In this document: positions 1 through 6,107 of the stretch, in pieces
Numbering within the stretch: position 1 is the first letter of the stretch
Layout: each line of letters opens with the position of its first letter
Source of the DNA: Pseudomonas sp. BGr12
GTDB taxonomy: Bacteria; Pseudomonadota; Gammaproteobacteria; Pseudomonadales; Pseudomonadaceae
Assembly (NCBI RefSeq): GCF_030272895.1
Contig: NZ_JALRNF010000070.1
Span: 1 to 13,205, forward strand
Length of the DNA stretch: 13,205 bases
Reading direction: 5' to 3'
Notes under the pieces: generated by a model
The model's database searches: none
Seen by the model: only the letters and a program-made list of their open reading frames with translations
What the model was told of the DNA's origin: nothing
Program-made: the position numbers and the translations under genes

Positions 1-70
1 GCACAATTGGACTCGAACCAACGACCCCCACCATGTCAAGGTGGTGCTCTAACCAACTGAGCTATGTGCC
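1..70 (-). tRNA. tRNA-Val (GAC), 3' end cut by window edge
   Basis: Read on the minus strand, the sequence begins GGCACATAGCTCAGTTGG and folds as a tRNA. The acceptor 5' strand is GGCACAT. A D-arm follows (AGCTCAG...GAGC). The anticodon stem is CCACC/GGTGG around the loop TTGACAT, giving anticodon GAC (valine, GUC/GUU codons). The T-arm contains GTTCGAGTCC. The 3' acceptor strand reads ATTGTGC and stops at base 1, so the last acceptor C, the discriminator base and CCA lie outside the window. The anticodon assignment is direct from the loop. Confidence 0.96.
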
Positions 71-84
71 TGCTGTGTGGCGCC

Positions 85-112
85 ATTCTACGGAATCGAC
101 AGACAGTGTCAA
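85..112 (-). promoter_or_regulatory. Promoter of tRNA-Val
   Basis: On the minus strand there is a perfect -35 box TTGACA (107-112), a 16-nt spacer, and a -10 box TAGAAT (85-90, 5/6 matches). A GC-rich discriminator, GGCGCC, follows. Initiation would fall near 78, just upstream of the mature tRNA 5' end at 70. A GC-rich discriminator is typical of stringently controlled stable-RNA promoters; that regulation is inferred. Confidence 0.85.
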
Positions 113-177
113 CTCTTTTTTTTACGCTAAACCACTGAATTTTAAAAATATTTGCAAAAGCAGGGGGTAAAGGATTT

Positions 178-206
178 TCAACACACGACTAGCGGGTGTT
201 TATTAT
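178..206 (+). promoter_or_regulatory. Putative puuB promoter
   Basis: A -35-like TCAACA (178-183, 4/6) is followed after 17 nt by TATTAT (201-206, 5/6). The start would be about 45 nt upstream of the puuB ATG. A 6-bp inverted repeat, ACGACT (185-190) and AGTCGT (225-230), brackets the -10 box and could be an operator. A second AT-rich box, TATAAA at 237-242, is too close to the ribosome site to serve as the -10. Confidence 0.4.
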
Positions 207-258
207 TATTGATAGCATCGGTACAGTCGTAAAAAATATAAAACAGAGGTTTCGCAGC

Positions 259-1542
259 ATGGCTAACACCCCCTACCCACAGTCCTACTACGCCGCATCG
301 GCCAATCCGGTTCCGCCGCGCCCGGCGCTGCAGGAAGAGGTACAGACCGATGTCTGCGTGATCGGTGCCGGCTACACCGGCTTGTCCAGCGCCCTGTTCC
401 TGCTGGAGAACGGCTTCAGTGTGACCGTGCTGGAAGCCGCCAAGGTCGGTTTCGGCGCCTCGGGTCGCAACGGCGGCCAGATCGTCAACAGCTACAGCCG
501 TGACATCGACGTCATCGAACGCACCGTCGGCCCCAAGCAGGCCCAACTGCTCGGCCAGATGGCCTTCGAAGGCGGGCGCATCATCCGTGAGCGCGTGGCC
601 AAGTACAACATCCAGTGCGACCTCAAGGACGGTGGCGTGTTCGCCGCCCTGACCGCCAAGCAGATGGGCCACCTGGAATCGCAAAAGCGCCTGTGGGAAC
701 GCTTCGGCCACACCCAGCTGGAGCTGATGGACCAGAAGCGCATCCGTGAAGTGGTCGACTGCGACCAGTACCTGGGCGGCATGCTCGACATGAGCGGCGG
801 CCACATCCACCCGCTGAACCTGGCCCTGGGCGAAGCCGCCGCGGTCGAGTCGCTGGGCGGCAAGATCTACGAGCAGTCCCCGGCCGTGCGCATCGACCGT
901 GGTGCCAACCCGGTGGTACACACCCCGCAAGGTAAAGTGCGGGCCAAGTTCGTCATCGTCGCCGGTAACGCCTACCTCGGCGGCCTGGTGCCGGAACTGG
1001 CGGCCAAGTCCATGCCGTGCGGTACCCAGGTGATCACCACCGAGCCGCTGGGCGAAGAACTGGCGCGCAGCCTGCTGCCCCAGGACTACTGCGTCGAAGA
1101 CTGCAACTACCTGCTCGACTACTACCGCCTGACCGGCGACAAGCGCCTGATCTTCGGCGGCGGCGTGGTCTACGGTGCCCGCGATCCGGCGAACATCGAG
1201 GCGATCATCCGCCCGAAGATGCTCAAGGCCTTCCCGCAGCTCAAGAACGTGAAGATCGACTACGCCTGGACCGGCAACTTCCTGCTGACCCTGTCGCGCC
1301 TGCCCCAGGTCGGCCGCCTGGGCGACAACATCTACTACTCCCAGGGTTGCAGTGGCCACGGCGTCACCTACACCCACCTGGCGGGCAAGGTGCTGGCCGA
1401 GGCCCTGCGTGGCCAGGCCGAGCGTTTCGACGCCTTCGCCGAGCTGCCGCACTACCCGTTCCCGGGTGGCCAGATGCTGCGCGTACCGTTCAGCGCCATC
1501 GGCGCCTGGTACTACAGCCTGCGCGACCGCCTGGGCTTCTAA
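259..1542 (+). CDS. puuB: Gamma-glutamylputrescine oxidoreductase (FAD-dependent)
   Basis: This 427-residue flavoprotein of the D-amino-acid oxidase family oxidises gamma-glutamylputrescine to the gamma-glutamyl aldehyde in putrescine breakdown (the puu/pau pathway). An N-terminal Rossmann dinucleotide motif, GAGYTG, lies at residues 36-41, with the ribose-binding acidic residue E59. The FAD signature GFGASGRNGGQ is at 64-74. Near-identical blocks to E. coli PuuB as I recall it are SYYAASAN, VNSYSRDIDVIE, SGGHIHPLNLA, EDCNYLLDYYRL, WTGNFLLTLSR and LPHYPFPGG. Length also matches (about 426). The ATG at 259 was chosen because AGAGG precedes it at 244-248 and the family N-terminus starts there; an in-frame ATG at 196 lacks a ribosome site. 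No puuA ligase or puuC dehydrogenase lies next to it, so the pathway partners must be elsewhere. In Pseudomonas the equivalents are called PauB, often in several copies. Confidence 0.9.
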   Translation: MANTPYPQSYYAASANPVPPRPALQEEVQTDVCVIGAGYTGLSSALFLLENGFSVTVLEAAKVGFGASGRNGGQIVNSYSRDIDVIERTVGPKQAQLLGQMAFEGGRIIRERVAKYNIQCDLKDGGVFAALTAKQMGHLESQKRLWERFGHTQLELMDQKRIREVVDCDQYLGGMLDMSGGHIHPLNLALGEAAAVESLGGKIYEQSPAVRIDRGANPVVHTPQGKVRAKFVIVAGNAYLGGLVPELAAKSMPCGTQVITTEPLGEELARSLLPQDYCVEDCNYLLDYYRLTGDKRLIFGGGVVYGARDPANIEAIIRPKMLKAFPQLKNVKIDYAWTGNFLLTLSRLPQVGRLGDNIYYSQGCSGHGVTYTHLAGKVLAEALRGQAERFDAFAELPHYPFPGGQMLRVPFSAIGAWYYSLRDRLGF

Positions 1543-1563
1543 GCCCCCTGCCCGCCTGCGCCG

Positions 1564-2241
1564 TTACTGCCCCAGGGCACTGACGGCCTGGCGGGCCGCT
1601 TGTTCCTGGCCCGCCTGGGCCAGGTCATTGGCCGCCTTCAGCCAGCGCTGACGGTCAACCTGGGCCGGCAACTGGCCCGGCTGCTGCACCAGCACCGCCC
1701 AATTCCCCTCCTTGTTCCACGCCGATGTAAAGTCGTCGAAGTCCATCAACAAGCGCCGGTTCATCCCTGCGCGCAACAGCACCCGCTGCTTGTAGCTGTC
1801 GTAGCCGACCAGCAAGGCATAGCGCGGTTCGGCCCAGAACGCCGAGCCTTCGGCAAAGCGCAGCAGTACCGGATTGCCGGCGGCCACCTGGGTCAGCAAA
1901 GCGTCGAGCTTCGGCTCCAGCGGATAGACCACCATGCCGTACTGGCGGGCGACGTTCTGCACCGAGTCCTGCAACTTGTCCACGCCCTTGGGCAGGCCCA
2001 GCGGCTGGTCGAGCAGGCCCGGGGTAATGCGCACGCCCTGCTGCGAGAGCATGGCGGCCAGGGCCATGGCGGCGCTCTGGTTGGCATTGCCGCGGTAGAA
2101 CGGCACCGAGCCGATCTCGACCCGCTGCGGCAGGCCCTTGATCGGCGCCGGCTGGCTGGCGCAACCGGCCAGGGCAAGGGCCACCGCGCAGGCCGCCAGC
2201 AGGCGCCGCGGGGTGGTGAAGGAAATAGACAGTGGCAGCAT
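1564..2241 (-). CDS. C39-peptidase-like lipoprotein, catalytic residues missing
   Basis: 225 residues. The start ATG at 2241 gives a compact lipoprotein signal with basic PRR, a hydrophobic core and lipobox LAGC, so C27 would be acylated. Ala at +2 fits outer-membrane sorting. An in-frame ATG at 2298 would add 19 polar residues and was rejected. Residues 38-187 resemble the papain-like C39 fold. Block VPFYRGNANQSAAMALAAML aligns with the family's 'CGPAAL' active-site helix, but the Cys position is Asn/Ala (about residue 54). RYALLVGYD (140-148) is the family's HxxxxxGYD block with Tyr in place of the catalytic His. The closing FTSAWNKEGNWAVLV is typical of the fold. The C-terminal QRWLKAANDLAQAG...AARQAVSAL looks like a single TPR-type helical hairpin. 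It is therefore probably a non-catalytic binding or structural protein; its role is unknown. It converges on puuB with a 21-bp gap and no evident terminator. Confidence 0.75.
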   Translation of the reverse strand: MLPLSISFTTPRRLLAACAVALALAGCASQPAPIKGLPQRVEIGSVPFYRGNANQSAAMALAAMLSQQGVRITPGLLDQPLGLPKGVDKLQDSVQNVARQYGMVVYPLEPKLDALLTQVAAGNPVLLRFAEGSAFWAEPRYALLVGYDSYKQRVLLRAGMNRRLLMDFDDFTSAWNKEGNWAVLVQQPGQLPAQVDRQRWLKAANDLAQAGQEQAARQAVSALGQ

Positions 2242-2355
2242 GAACACTCGCTTGTGCTGATGCCCGGCAGACGGCGCCCGGCCCTGGGTTGCGATCATAG
2301 GCCGGCAGGCGGTTCGGGTATAGTCCGGGGGGCATTTAGAACAAAGCGGACCAAG

Positions 2356-2401
2356 GGGCTAGACCATCGGTCAATGGCCTGCCATGGGCCTTGGGCTAGA
2401 C
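2356..2401 (+). repeat. Direct repeat GGGCTAGAC upstream of small membrane gene
   Basis: GGGCTAGAC occurs at 2356-2364 and again at 2393-2401, 37 bp apart, upstream of the 58-residue gene starting at 2460. A similar GGCTAGAG lies at 7383-7390 upstream of yceH. The CTAGAC core could serve as a -10 element (TAGACC/TAGACT), but no good -35 is seen. Promoter or activator-site function is a guess. Confidence 0.4.
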
Positions 2402-2459
2402 TACAGGGGTGTCCGCTGGGCAAGCATGAAGGGCTGGCCAGGGATTCCAGGAGGTAGCT

Positions 2460-2636
2460 ATGAGCCTGACAATGGCAATTCTTATGTTGGTTGGCGCCTG
2501 GCTGAGTGTCGCCGCCGCCATGCTCTGGGGTGTACTGCGCATTGCGCGCCGCCACCACCCGCACCATACCCTGCCGAAAGACACCACCGAACCTGCGCCA
2601 GCGCGACGCAGCCGTCGGCATGCCAGTGTGCACTGA
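2460..2636 (+). CDS. 58-residue single-pass membrane miniprotein
   Basis: An ATG at 2460 is preceded by a textbook ribosome site, AGGAGG (2449-2454), with 5-nt spacing. The product is 58 residues. About 25 hydrophobic residues (SLTMAILMLVGAWLSVAAAM then LWGVL) form one membrane span, followed by a very basic, His-rich tail (RIARRHHPHH ... RRSRRHASVH). Positive-inside topology would place the tail in the cytoplasm. No function is recognised. The strong ribosome site, the coherent single TM plus basic tail, and its position just before a REP element at a convergent joint argue that it is real. It faces terC. Confidence 0.72.
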   Translation: MSLTMAILMLVGAWLSVAAAMLWGVLRIARRHHPHHTLPKDTTEPAPARRSRRHASVH

Positions 2637-2648
2637 TTCCTGAAAAGC

Positions 2649-2703
2649 ATCGCGGGGCAAGCCCGCTCCTACAGAGTATGTAGGAGCGGGCTTGCCCCGC
2701 GAT
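2649..2703. repeat. REP doublet (perfect 25-bp inverted repeat)
   Basis: A perfect inverted repeat has arms 2649-2673 and 2679-2703 around the 5-nt loop GAGTA. The right arm begins TGTAGGAGCGGGCTTG and ends CCCCGCGAT, the well-known REP sequence of fluorescent Pseudomonas. It sits in the 72 bp between the convergent stops of the small membrane gene (2636) and terC (2709). It can act as a bidirectional transcript-stabilising or terminating hairpin; no T-tract follows either side. Such pairs behave as REPIN units mobilised by a RAYT transposase elsewhere in the genome (known for the family). Confidence 0.9.
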
Positions 2704-2708
2704 TTACA

Positions 2709-3458
2709 TCAGCCCTCAGCTGCTTCGCGCTTGATCCGCGCCCGGCGCGACATGATGTTCAGCACTTCGATCGCGGTGGAGAACGCCATCGCCGCATACA
2801 CGTAGCCTTTCGGGACATGGGCGCCGAAGCCTTCGGCGATCAGGGTCATGCCGATCATGATCAGGAAGCCCAGGGCCAGCATCACCACGGTCGGGTTGTC
2901 GTTGATGAACTTGGCCAGCGGGTCGGCAGCCACCAACATCACAATCACGGCGCTGATCACGGCGATGATCATGATCGGCAGGTGCTCGGTCATGCCCACG
3001 GCGGTGATGATGCTGTCGATCGAGAAGACGATGTCCAGCACCAGGATCTGGCCGATGGCAGCGGCAAAGCCCAGGGTGACGGTCGAGGACGCCTTGGCTT
3101 CAGCCTGGGCGCGCGGGTCGACGCTTTCGTGGATTTCCTTGGTCGCCTTCCACAGCAGGAACAGGCCACCGGCAATCAGGATCATGTCCTTCCAGGAGAA
3201 GGTATGGCCGAACACATCGACCACAGGCTCGGTCAGCTGGACGATCCAGGCCACGGTGCTGAGCAGGCCCAGGCGCATGACCAGGGCCATGCTGATACCG
3301 ATGCGACGCGCCTTGGAGCGGTACGCCTCGGGCAACTTGTTGGTAAGGATGGAGATGAAGATCAGGTTATCGATGCCCAGCACGATCTCCATGGCCACCA
3401 GGGTGGCCAGGGCTACCCAGGCGGTCGGGCTTGCAGCGAGTTCCAACAAGTATTCCAT
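2709..3458 (-). CDS. TerC/YgdQ-family integral membrane protein
   Basis: 249 residues with about seven membrane spans and the two TerC hallmarks: [15 protein letters not shown] near the N-terminus and [14 protein letters not shown] in the middle, both carrying membrane-embedded acidic residues. Other family blocks are [27 protein letters not shown] and AIEVLN, closest in recollection to E. coli YgdQ (237 aa), a TerC protein without CBS or CorC domains. TerC relatives export metal ions such as Mn2+ (Alx, MeeY/MeeF) or confer tellurite resistance; the substrate here is unknown. The start ATG at 3456-3458 has CAGGAT upstream. It lies 30 bp downstream of the small lipoprotein on the same strand, so the two are probably co-transcribed. 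The REP doublet lies just past its stop. Confidence 0.9.
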   Translation of the reverse strand: MEYLLELAASPTAWVALATLVAMEIVLGIDNLIFISILTNKLPEAYRSKARRIGISMALVMRLGLLSTVAWIVQLTEPVVDVFGHTFSWKDMILIAGGLFLLWKATKEIHESVDPRAQAEAKASSTVTLGFAAAIGQILVLDIVFSIDSIITAVGMTEHLPIMIIAVISAVIVMLVAADPLAKFINDNPTVVMLALGFLIMIGMTLIAEGFGAHVPKGYVYAAMAFSTAIEVLNIMSRRARIKREAAEG

Positions 3459-3488
3459 GAATCAATCCTGAATCGAGGTAAGGGGTGG

Positions 3489-3731
3489 TCAGATTTCTTT
3501 GGCGCTGTCGTCGCGCTCAGGTTTGCCAGCTTTGTCCGAACCCTGGGAGCCGGTAGCTTCGCTCAGGGCCTGCTGGGCCGCTTCGTTGGTTTTATCGATG
3601 GCTTCCTTGGCCGATTCAGCTGCCTGGTTGAGCATTTGCTGGGCTGACTTTTCCGCCTGCTCGCAGCCGCTCATGGCGAACAGGGCCAGCAGCAACACCA
3701 GGGGTGTACCGATGGATTTGAGTTGCAGCAT
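3489..3731 (-). CDS. Small alpha-helical lipoprotein
   Basis: 80 residues. The N-terminus has one Lys, a hydrophobic core (PLVLLLALFAM) and lipobox MSGC, predicting acylation at C23; Glu at +2 (no Asp) fits outer-membrane destination. The mature part is charged, Ala/Gln/Glu-rich and helical with heptad-like spacing (AEKSAQQMLNQAAESAKEA, then IDKTNEAAQQALSEAT), ending in a polar, disordered tail. GGAG lies 9 nt upstream of the start. It resembles small entericidin- or Lpp-like envelope lipoproteins, but I do not recognise a specific family. It is first gene of a probable two-gene unit with terC and is transcribed divergently from nhaR. Confidence 0.8.
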   Translation of the reverse strand: MLQLKSIGTPLVLLLALFAMSGCEQAEKSAQQMLNQAAESAKEAIDKTNEAAQQALSEATGSQGSDKAGKPERDDSAKEI

Positions 3732-3754
3732 CTGTGTGTCTCCATGTCAGTGAT

Positions 3755-3776
3755 CGGTGCCCACTCAGTGGCACCG
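3755..3776. promoter_or_regulatory. Hairpin/operator in leader of small lipoprotein gene
   Basis: CGGTGCC (3755-3761) and GGCACCG (3770-3776) form a 7-bp stem over an 8-nt loop. The overlapping CCACT-C-AGTGG (3761-3771) can form an alternative palindrome. It sits 24 bp upstream of the lipoprotein start, so it would be in the 5' leader of that transcript if the -10 at 3789-3794 is right. It could be an operator or an mRNA structure. Confidence 0.5.
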
Positions 3777-3788
3777 TGATGGCTGGGG

Positions 3789-3794
3789 ATTCTA
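3789..3794 (-). promoter_or_regulatory. Putative -10 box of lipoprotein-terC unit
   Basis: On the minus strand TAGAAT (5/6 to consensus) lies 58 bp upstream of the lipoprotein start. The -35 position 17 nt further back (3812-3817) reads TTTTCC, a poor match that overlaps the 3813-3828 palindrome. This suggests dependence on a regulator. Confidence 0.4.
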
Positions 3795-3812
3795 AATATC
3801 TGGATACATCAG

Positions 3813-3828
3813 GAAAATTCGTATTTTC
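3813..3828. promoter_or_regulatory. Palindrome at shared -35 position of divergent promoters
   Basis: GAAAAT-TCGT-ATTTTC is a perfect 6-bp inverted repeat with a 4-nt centre. It covers the -35 position of the nhaR promoter (-10 TATACT at 3835) and the predicted -35 of the divergent lipoprotein unit. It is a candidate binding site for NhaR or another regulator acting on both directions (inference). Confidence 0.5.
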
Positions 3829-3834
3829 AGCGGT

Positions 3835-3854
3835 TATACTTCGGTTTTTCCGAA
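3835..3854 (+). promoter_or_regulatory. nhaR -10 box and LysR-type operator candidate
   Basis: TATACT (3835-3840) is a good -10 box with no -35 match (GGAAAA at 3812-3817). Immediately after it, TTCGG-TTTTT-CCGAA (3840-3854) is a perfect 15-bp palindrome containing the LysR-box form T-N11-A (3841-3853). Its position over the expected transcription start is suited to negative autoregulation, common in LysR regulators. The ATG of nhaR follows 12 bp later. Confidence 0.5.
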
Positions 3855-3866
3855 TCGGCACTGCCC

Positions 3867-4763
3867 ATGCTCAATTACCGACAGCTGCATTACTTCTGGG
3901 TCGTGGCCCGTACCGGCAGCATCGTGCGTGCCGGCGAGCAGTTGAACCTGACGCCGCAGACCATCAGCGGCCAGATCACCCTGCTGGAACAAACCTACGG
4001 CATCGAACTGTTTCGCCGGGTCGGCCGGCAACTGGAGCTGACCGAAAGCGGCCGCCAGACCCTGGCCTACGCCGAGCAGATGTTCCAGATCGGCGGGGAG
4101 CTGGAGGCCATGCTGCGCGCACGTCCCGACGAGCAGCAGATCCTGTTCCGGGTGGGGGTGGCCGACGTGGTGCCCAAGTCGATCGTCTATCGCCTGCTGG
4201 CACCGACCATGGACATGGAAGACGCCCTGCGCCTGAGCTGTCGCGAAGACAAGCTCGAACGCCTGCTCGCAGACCTGGCGATCCAGCGCCTGGACCTGGT
4301 GATTTCCGACAGCCCCATGCCCAGCCACCTGGACATCAAGGGCTACAGCCAGAAGCTGGGTGAGTGCGGCATCAGTTTTTTCGCCACCCCGGCCCTGGCG
4401 GCGCAGCTGGGCGAAGGCTTCCCCGCCTGCCTGCAACATGCGCCACTGCTGATTCCCGGCCAGGAAACCGTGGTGCGCAGCCGGCTGTTGCGCTGGCTGG
4501 CCGAGCAACAGTTGCAGCCCAGGATCGTCGGCGAGTTCGACGACAGCGCCTTGATGCAGGCCTTCGGCCAGTCCGGCAGCGGGATTTTCATCGGCCCCAG
4601 CGTGATCGCCGATGAGGTCTGCAAGCAGTACGGCGTCGAGCTGATCGGCCAGACCGACGCGGTGATCGAGTCGTTCTATGCCATTTCGGTGGAGCGCAAG
4701 GTCAAGCACCCGGGCATTGTCGCCATTACCGAGGGGGCTCGCCGGCAACTGTTCCATTGGTAG
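3867..4763 (+). CDS. nhaR: NhaR-type LysR transcriptional regulator
   Basis: 298 residues. The N-terminal winged helix-turn-helix (about 1-60) reads LNYRQLHYFWVVARTGSIV, then LNLTPQTISGQI, then LFRRVGRQLELTESG, closely matching the NhaR subgroup (YFW and LTPQTI blocks) rather than generic LysR proteins. The C-terminal periplasmic-binding-type effector domain spans about 93-298. In E. coli NhaR senses Na+ and activates the antiporter gene nhaA, osmC and pgaABCD. Here no antiporter gene is adjacent; the neighbours are a lipoprotein-terC unit on one side and an MFS exporter on the other, so targets may differ. ATG 3867 has only a weak ribosome site, but it fits the family N-terminus. Its last 38 bp overlap the 3' end of the convergent MFS gene. 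Confidence 0.82.
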   Translation: MLNYRQLHYFWVVARTGSIVRAGEQLNLTPQTISGQITLLEQTYGIELFRRVGRQLELTESGRQTLAYAEQMFQIGGELEAMLRARPDEQQILFRVGVADVVPKSIVYRLLAPTMDMEDALRLSCREDKLERLLADLAIQRLDLVISDSPMPSHLDIKGYSQKLGECGISFFATPALAAQLGEGFPACLQHAPLLIPGQETVVRSRLLRWLAEQQLQPRIVGEFDDSALMQAFGQSGSGIFIGPSVIADEVCKQYGVELIGQTDAVIESFYAISVERKVKHPGIVAITEGARRQLFHW

Positions 4764-5892
4764 CCCGGGTCAGCGCCAGCGCCAGCAGCACCGAAGCGCC
4801 GATCAGCAACGCGGCGGCATAACCGAGACTGGCCAGCCCCAGGTGGTCGATCACCCGGCCACCGATCATCGCCCCCAGGCCAATGCCCAGGTTGCCCCCG
4901 GCGATGTTCAGCGAGGCGGCGAAAGCCGGCGCCTGGGGCGCGGCCTTGATCAGGCGCACGTGGCTGACCAGGAACAGCGCCGCCTGGCTCGCGCCCCAGA
5001 TGGCCAGGGCCGCGATCAGGCCCCAGGTGGAGTGGATGCTCGGCACCAGGGCAATCAGGCCCACCAGCATCAGGGCGCAAAAGCCGGCGGAGGCCAGCAG
5101 CGAATGCCGGTCCACCGCGCGGCCGCCCAGGCTGTTGCCGATCATCCCCACGGCGCCGAAGCCCATCAGATACCACCCCACCCGCGCACCGTCGAAGCCG
5201 GCCAGGCGTTCGAGGATGTCGGCCAGGTAGGTGTAGGCGGTGAACATGCCGCTGAACACCAACACCGACAGCAGCACATGGCCTTGCAACACAGGGCTGC
5301 GCAGGATGCCGAACTGGCCGCGCAAGGAGGTGGCCTGGTTGTGACGCGGGGTATGGGGCAGATAAAGATGCAGCAGCAGCGCCTTGGCCAGGGCCAGCAG
5401 CGCCAGCAGGGCGAAGGCCGCGCGCCAGCCCAGGGCGTCGCCGACCAGGGTGCCGACCGGAATACCGAACACCGTGGCGCAGACCACGCCGAAGCTGATC
5501 TTGGCGATGGCGCGTCCGGCATAGGCCGGGCCGACGATGTCCACCGCCGTTTCGCTGGCCAGCGCCCAGAACACCGGCAAGCCCAGGGCCGGTAACAGCC
5601 GCGCCAGGCCCATCACCTGGATGTTCGGGGCCAGCGCCGCCAGGGCGTTGCAGGCAGCGAACAGCAGGAGGATGCCGACGAACAGGCGCTTGCGCTCCCA
5701 GCGCGCGCACCAGGCGGTCAGGAACGGGCCGACGCTGGCCACGGTGAAGGCGAACAGGGTCACCAGCAACCCCGCCTGCGGCACCGTCACCGCGAGGTCC
5801 CGGGCAATCCCCGGCAACAGGCCGACGATCACGAATTCGGTGGTCAATACAGTGAAGCCGGCCGCGGCCAGCAACAAAATCGGCAGTAACAT
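4726..5892 (-). CDS. MFS transporter, DHA1 drug/sugar-efflux type
   Basis: 388 residues, strongly hydrophobic, consistent with 12 membrane spans. The first segment holds the DHA1 signature [17 protein letters not shown] and the loop after span 2 has a degenerate motif A ([13 protein letters not shown]). The central loop ([18 protein letters not shown]) separates the two halves. It resembles the AraJ/SotB/YdhP branch of H+-coupled exporters of sugars, purines or drugs; substrate is not predictable. The start ATG at 5892 has GGAG 8 nt upstream. It ends convergently inside nhaR (38-bp overlap) and diverges from sstT across 215 bp. Confidence 0.88.
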   Translation of the reverse strand: MLLPILLLAAAGFTVLTTEFVIVGLLPGIARDLAVTVPQAGLLVTLFAFTVASVGPFLTAWCARWERKRLFVGILLLFAACNALAALAPNIQVMGLARLLPALGLPVFWALASETAVDIVGPAYAGRAIAKISFGVVCATVFGIPVGTLVGDALGWRAAFALLALLALAKALLLHLYLPHTPRHNQATSLRGQFGILRSPVLQGHVLLSVLVFSGMFTAYTYLADILERLAGFDGARVGWYLMGFGAVGMIGNSLGGRAVDRHSLLASAGFCALMLVGLIALVPSIHSTWGLIAALAIWGASQAALFLVSHVRLIKAAPQAPAFAASLNIAGGNLGIGLGAMIGGRVIDHLGLASLGYAAALLIGASVLLALALTRATNGTVAGEPPR

Positions 5893-5947
5893 CTACACTC
5901 CAGCCAGCTAAACATCCACGGCCCGCAGCCGTTTCAAAGGGGCGCGC

Positions 5948-5977
5948 ATACTACACGCCCGTCCTGCCGCCTGACAC
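5948..5977 (-). promoter_or_regulatory. Putative MFS gene promoter
   Basis: On the minus strand GTGTCA (5972-5977, 4/6 to -35) is separated by 18 nt from TAGTAT (5948-5953, 4/6 to -10), followed by a GC-rich discriminator GCGCGCC. The transcript start would lie about 50 bp upstream of the ATG. Confidence 0.4.
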
Positions 5978-5984
5978 TGGGCAA

Positions 5985-6012
5985 TCACCAAATGTGACTG
6001 CTGTGCTAAAGT
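5985..6012 (+). promoter_or_regulatory. Putative sstT promoter
   Basis: TAAAGT (6007-6012, 4/6 to -10), preceded by TGTGC and followed by CGCGCCCC. The -35 position (TCACCA, 5985-5990, 16-nt spacing) is weak. The choice rests mainly on its symmetry with the MFS promoter. It gives a leader of about 90 nt before sstT. Confidence 0.3.
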
Positions 6013-6107
6013 CGCGCCCCTTTCACGCTCCTGACCGCCTGGCGCCCCCGGATTTTCGGTGTCGCGGCAGGTCCGCTGCCCTCGTACAAGACAGAGAAAC
6101 ACCCGAC

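Larger units (their letters stand above)
5936..6023. repeat. 11-bp inverted repeat bracketing the MFS/sstT divergent promoters
   Basis: AAAGGGGCGCG (5936-5946) and its exact reverse complement CGCGCCCCTTT (6013-6023) lie 66 bp apart. Each directly follows a candidate -10 box read outward (TAGTAT on the minus strand, TAAAGT on the plus strand), so both transcripts would begin with the same sequence. Confidence 0.6.

Noticed and set aside
178..1452. 424-residue minus-strand open frame opposite puuB
   Set aside because: Antisense shadow of a high-GC gene; His/Val/Gln/Asp-rich composition with no domain, while puuB on the plus strand matches its family end to end.
1600..2457. 285-residue plus-strand open frame opposite the C39-like lipoprotein
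   Set aside because: Shadow frame with Arg/Gln/His-rich nonsense composition; the minus-strand product has a lipobox and a recognisable fold.
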